From Flexivirga endophytica (lineage in GTDB: Bacteria; Actinomycetota; Actinomycetes; Actinomycetales; Dermatophilaceae), in NCBI RefSeq assembly GCF_014640635.1, contig NZ_BMHI01000001.1:1029872-1093871 (forward strand): a stretch of DNA of 64,000 nucleotides, given 5' to 3'. Shown one piece after another: positions 60,357 to 64,000 of the stretch. How positions within the stretch are numbered: position 1 is the first letter of the stretch; each line of letters begins with the position of its first letter. The translations under genes were made by a program, and so were the position numbers. A model generated the notes under the pieces. That model searched no databases and was not told the DNA's origin. It saw nothing but the letters and a program-made list of their open reading frames with translations.

Positions 60357-63300
60357 ATGTCGATCACGATGCCGAACGTCAAGGCGTTATGGACTCGTGC
60401 ACACAACTGCTGTGCCTTCCCTTCGTGTACTCAGTTGCTCACTGAGGACTCCGTGGATGCCACCACGGGCGCCGGCTACGTGACGATCGTTGGGGAACAA
60501 GCTCACATTCGGTCGCCCAAGGCCGACGGCCCTCGGCACGATCCTGCGTACGACGAGTCCAAGCTGAACAGCTACGAGAACTTGATATTGCTCTGCCCAA
60601 CCCATCACACCATGATCGACGCCAACGACGGTGCGGGTCACACGGTTGAGGGGCTCTTGCAGATGCGAGCCAAGCACGAGAAGCAACAGGCACGTCGGGA
60701 GGATATTGAAAAAACTTTCCGTGCCTACGTCGGGCAGCAGTACAACAAGGACGACCACGTGCTCTTCGAGCAGGTCGACCTGAGGGGCCCCAGCGTCGAC
60801 TCGATGTTCGTTGACGTTCCCTTCGCTTGCCGGACGGACGTTGCCATCGCTGAGGTCATGCAAGAGATCGCCGAAGGGCATCCACCGGAACCAGAGGCGT
60901 TGGAGTCTTCCGAGGGTCAGGTTGTGACCGGTTCTGCGCAGGCGCTCTTGCACCCTGATTGGGAGGGCAACGCGCTTCTAATAGGCGGGCCGGGGCAGGG
61001 CAAGTCCACCCTGCTTCAGTACATCTGCCAGTTCCATCGAGCCCGGCAACTGGGCAAGGCCGAGTACACGGGCGAGGCGCAGTCGCTCGCGAGCCTGTCC
61101 GAAGTAGTGCGCTGGCCGATCCGACTTGATCTCCGAGACTACGCCCGTTGGGCGACCCGCCACATCGGCCATGACACGAAAAAGGCCAAGGCCCACACTG
61201 GGTCGCGCAAGGGTCGCAAGACCCCCAAGGAGGCGCCGCAGTGGCCCCTGCTGGAGCAGTACGTCGCCTCCGAGGTTGTGCGCGTCACCGGTCAGGAGTT
61301 CAAGGCCACAGACGTCGCTGTACTGATCGCGACGCAGCCAGTAATCGTTGCGCTCGACGGGCTAGACGAGGTTGCCAACCTGAAGCACCGCGAGCAGGTC
61401 AGCAACGAAATTGTGGACTTCGAGGGGCGAGTCTCGACCGACTCAGCGGACCTGGTGATCTTGGTAGCAACCCGCCCCGGGGCCACGACCTCTGCCCTTT
61501 GGTCGTCTACTGCCTTCCCGCGTTTCAACTTGCGACGTCTCACCCACGGCCTCCGTCTTTTGTACCTGCGCCGTTGGGCATCGGTGGCTTCGTTGACCGA
61601 CGAAGCAGCAGGAAAACTGGAGCGTACATTCATTGAAAACGAGAATGTGCCCCACGTCCGCGAACTCGCCTCGTATCCAATGCAGCTCGCAATCCTGCTC
61701 CATCTGCTGCACCGTCGCGGGTTGCTCCCTCAGCGGCGAACGGAACTGTATAGCGAATATCTGAAGACCTTCTTGGATCGAGAACAAAACGAGGACAAGG
61801 AGCCACTACTCGCCACCGAGCGGGAAGTGATCGAGGCGTGCCTCGCCTACCTGGGCTGGTATATCCAGACTCAGACAGAGCAAGGGAAGAGCTCTGGGTC
61901 GATCCACCGCTCGGAACTGCAGAAGGTTCTACGGCGGCACTTGGCCGGCAACCAGAACGATCAGAAGCTAGCTGACCAGATCTTCACCGCTTTCACCTCG
62001 CGGGTACTCTGCTTGGTCGAGCGAGAGAAGGACCTGTTCCAGTTCGATGTTCAGTCGTTACGCGAGTACTTCGCTGCCGCCTACATCTTCGACGAGGGCA
62101 AACGGGACCGTCGCGACGAATACTTCACAGCCATGCTCCGACGTCCGTACTGGTCCAATGTATGCAGGTTCTACGTCGGCAAATACTCGCCAGCCGAAGT
62201 GCGAGACATTCGCCATCTGCTCCAAGATCTGAGCAAGGAATCAGATCTGGGCATGCACCCGATGTTGCGCTCAACTGCAACTCAGTTCCTGAACGATCGC
62301 GCCTATGAGCGCCAGAAGGACGTTGTGCTTCAGGCGGTCGTGGACTTCGTCCTGGACGGTCCGGGTGTAGTACTCGCCGAAGACGGCCTGTTGGACGTTT
62401 CGGCCGGATCGGCACTGTTGCTGTCGACAGGCGCTGGCCGTGGGCAGGTGGTTGACCACGTCAAGCGGAGGCTGGCCGAGGAGGCGGACGAGAACGTGCG
62501 GACGGCGCTGCTTACCACCTTGAAGCGGCATGCCGACTCAGACCACGACTTGGCGGACTGGTGGTGGGGCGAGTTCGACCAGACGTGGGAGTGGTTCACC
62601 GTTGCGACAGACTTGGGCATCCTCGCCGACCTCACCCGGAAGCGAGAGTCTGACTTAGCCGACCTTCTCGTCACCATCGCGTCGACGTCGACGACACACT
62701 GGATAACTGGTCGACTCCTCGCCAGTGGTTACGACGGATCAAGCAGCACCATCTTGAGGTTGGTTCACGACGAGATCAACGCGGGTGTCGTGGAAGTGAT
62801 ACACGGAGCTACCCGATCAACTCCCGCTGGTCAGCTTCTCCTCGGCGCCTCCGTGGCGTTGATGCGCGTGCCAGCACGCAATCAGACCAGCACCCCTCGC
62901 AATCGCCGGCGGGGCAATTCCCCGGCCAAGGTGCTTCCTGCGGTCGTGGTCGCGACGGCCAACCTCGCGACTCGCCCGGGGGCAGATGCAGCCCCCTCGG
63001 TCTGGCAGGAGCGGTTGATCGAGATTGCTAAGGCATGGGGCGACGGTTGGGTGCTGTTCCAAGCAGTCGCGTGCCTTCCCACCGACTTGGATATCGGCAC
63101 GTTGAGCACCACGGTTCGGGGACAACAACCCTCGCTATCCGCAAGGCTTACCATCGAAACCGAGGCTCGCGCGAACCGGAGGAACGCCGACTGGTGGCGT
63201 ACGCGACTCGCCGTGGCGACTACCGATGTCGCCAAGGCAGAGTGGCTGTTCAGCGTGACCACGTGCGCCTACTCGCAGCTAGTCATCGACCTTGCGTCTG

Positions 63301-63830
63301 AAGTCGACAGCGTTGTGAACACGTTGCCGCCAAAGCATTTCACGGCAATTAGGGAGTCACTGCGGCACTTCCGCAAGCTCGCCCAGAGCCGGCCACTTGT
63401 GCTGAACGAGGCACTGCGCCTGAAACAGGTGACGTTCTCGGCACGGAGCCTCTGGTTACTGCGAGTGATGGCCAACGAAGGCGGCGTCGAGCAAATCGAC
63501 AGGCGCCTGAGCGGAACGTTCGGAGAGCTGGTCGGCTCCGGATTCGGCGATCTACGTGAGCTGGCCCGCGTGCTAGGACGGGATAAGAAAATTCCATTTG
63601 CCACCTTCAAGGGACATCGGTCTGGGTTTCCGCCGGGCGGTTGGGCGAGCGACGTCAAGATCGGGGCGATGACGGGCAAACTGCCGGAAGAAGTCCTGAG
63701 TGCTCCCGCCGACTGGCCGTCCGACCTCGTGCATCGGGCGGTGGAGCATGTCGAGAATCGAATACTTCGAGCGCAGAGCACCCTCGCAGATGTTGCTAGC
63801 GCGAACTCGTGGTTCGAGTCCGACGAGTAG
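60357..63830 (+). CDS. HNH-NACHT protein, likely NLR-type antiphage sensor with nuclease
   Basis: The ATG at 60357, with GAAGG before it, gives 1157 residues; the open frame extends left without protein character. Residues about 10-100 are an HNH domain: CAFPSC, EQAHI and NLILLCPTHHTMID provide the zinc cysteines and HNH-like residues. Residues about 205-450 are a NACHT ATPase: LLIGGPGQGKSTLLQ at 207-220, VIVALDGLDEV near 333, LVILVATRPG, the winged-helix part with LASYPMQLAIL. The last 600 residues are helical repeats with no clear motif, the usual place of the phage sensor. Known bacterial NACHT proteins of this layout act in antiphage defence. Confidence 0.88.
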   Translation: MSITMPNVKALWTRAHNCCAFPSCTQLLTEDSVDATTGAGYVTIVGEQAHIRSPKADGPRHDPAYDESKLNSYENLILLCPTHHTMIDANDGAGHTVEGLLQMRAKHEKQQARREDIEKTFRAYVGQQYNKDDHVLFEQVDLRGPSVDSMFVDVPFACRTDVAIAEVMQEIAEGHPPEPEALESSEGQVVTGSAQALLHPDWEGNALLIGGPGQGKSTLLQYICQFHRARQLGKAEYTGEAQSLASLSEVVRWPIRLDLRDYARWATRHIGHDTKKAKAHTGSRKGRKTPKEAPQWPLLEQYVASEVVRVTGQEFKATDVAVLIATQPVIVALDGLDEVANLKHREQVSNEIVDFEGRVSTDSADLVILVATRPGATTSALWSSTAFPRFNLRRLTHGLRLLYLRRWASVASLTDEAAGKLERTFIENENVPHVRELASYPMQLAILLHLLHRRGLLPQRRTELYSEYLKTFLDREQNEDKEPLLATEREVIEACLAYLGWYIQTQTEQGKSSGSIHRSELQKVLRRHLAGNQNDQKLADQIFTAFTSRVLCLVEREKDLFQFDVQSLREYFAAAYIFDEGKRDRRDEYFTAMLRRPYWSNVCRFYVGKYSPAEVRDIRHLLQDLSKESDLGMHPMLRSTATQFLNDRAYERQKDVVLQAVVDFVLDGPGVVLAEDGLLDVSAGSALLLSTGAGRGQVVDHVKRRLAEEADENVRTALLTTLKRHADSDHDLADWWWGEFDQTWEWFTVATDLGILADLTRKRESDLADLLVTIASTSTTHWITGRLLASGYDGSSSTILRLVHDEINAGVVEVIHGATRSTPAGQLLLGASVALMRVPARNQTSTPRNRRRGNSPAKVLPAVVVATANLATRPGADAAPSVWQERLIEIAKAWGDGWVLFQAVACLPTDLDIGTLSTTVRGQQPSLSARLTIETEARANRRNADWWRTRLAVATTDVAKAEWLFSVTTCAYSQLVIDLASEVDSVVNTLPPKHFTAIRESLRHFRKLAQSRPLVLNEALRLKQVTFSARSLWLLRVMANEGGVEQIDRRLSGTFGELVGSGFGDLRELARVLGRDKKIPFATFKGHRSGFPPGGWASDVKIGAMTGKLPEEVLSAPADWPSDLVHRAVEHVENRILRAQSTLADVASANSWFESDE

Positions 63831-63926
63831 ACCCAGTCTCGGAGCGACTCGACCGCGGCACGAGGTGAGTGGTCGTGCCAACCACGAAAGTCACTGAAGT
63901 GACCACCGTCGCCGAGCCGCCGCACA

Positions 63927-64000
63927 TCAAAGGGGCTCATCCCAATCGGGGGTGTAGGAGTTGGGGTCTGAAGCCGCCGGTCTCGAGCAGGCTTCGGGCG
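63927..64000 (-). CDS. C-terminal end of a leftward gene (partial)
   Basis: The minus-strand frame at the right edge reads PEACSRPAASDPNSYTPDWDEPL and stops at 63927-63929. It looks like a natural C-terminus, but only 23 codons are visible. Function cannot be told. Confidence 0.35.
   Translation of the reverse strand, partial: PEACSRPAASDPNSYTPDWDEPL

Noticed and set aside
1..64000. tRNA, rRNA or CRISPR array
   Set aside because: No tRNA T-loop with surrounding cloverleaf, no rRNA-like block and no repeat-spacer pattern were seen on reading. A covariance search was not possible.

Overview
The window is GC-rich throughout, uses GTG and TTG starts freely, and is packed with ATGA and TGATG start/stop overlaps. 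Several families typical of Actinomycetota are present: a SCO6880-type transfer protein, a DUF4913-type protein, a LysM plus BTAD regulator and a Gram-positive Tad pilus without secretin. It therefore comes from a high-GC actinobacterium, chromosome or large plasmid. The genus cannot be fixed from sequence reading alone.

Positions 1-9516 hold a catabolic island in two divergent units. Leftward run the large subunit of a molybdenum hydroxylase, a DsbA-fold protein and the start of a PucR/CdaR-like regulator. Rightward run an alpha/beta hydrolase, a cupin, a DAO-type FAD oxidoreductase, a flavin amine oxidase and XdhC. The amine oxidase and the hydrolase resemble, from memory, 6-hydroxy-L-nicotine oxidase and 2,6-dihydroxypseudooxynicotine hydrolase. 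The unit most likely degrades nicotine or a related N-heterocycle. Positions 9517-15390 hold ordinary accessory genes: an NmrA-SnoaL fusion, a decayed methyltransferase, an HTH regulator, a PAS-like protein, an SDR and about 0.6 kb with no recognisable gene.

From 15391 to about 57.9 kb lies a conjugative element. Part 1 (15391-23415) is a complete-looking Tad/Flp pilus operon, followed by a membrane LysM-BTAD regulator, a macrodomain protein and a HelD-type helicase. Part 2 (30553-43210) begins with a sigma-like regulator and carries a type IV secretion module: small membrane protein, VirB8-like and VirB6-like proteins, SCO6880, VirB4-type ATPase, a three-domain wall hydrolase, a coupling protein in two pieces and DUF4913. 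Part 3, on the opposite strand, encodes a 1954-residue MobF relaxase-helicase-primase preceded by a small protein that looks like a stand-alone piece of the relaxase HUH domain. Part 4 (50.3-57.9 kb) has small plasmid-type genes, an HNH gene with an in-frame stop, ParB, a surface protein, a sortase and an ADP-ribosyltransferase-like protein. No integrase, prepilin peptidase or replication initiator was seen, so the element is not fully bounded here.

The right end (57.9-64 kb) is a defence-flavoured patch: a truncated abortive-infection (Abi_C-type) gene, a small zinc-ribbon protein, an unknown 257-residue protein and a large HNH-NACHT protein that looks like a bacterial NLR-type antiphage sensor with a nuclease effector. 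The most interesting observations are the Tad plus T4SS combination, the splitting of both transfer ATPases from their membrane halves (with a perfect hairpin at one seam), the mini-HUH relaxase paralogue and the HNH-NACHT gene.
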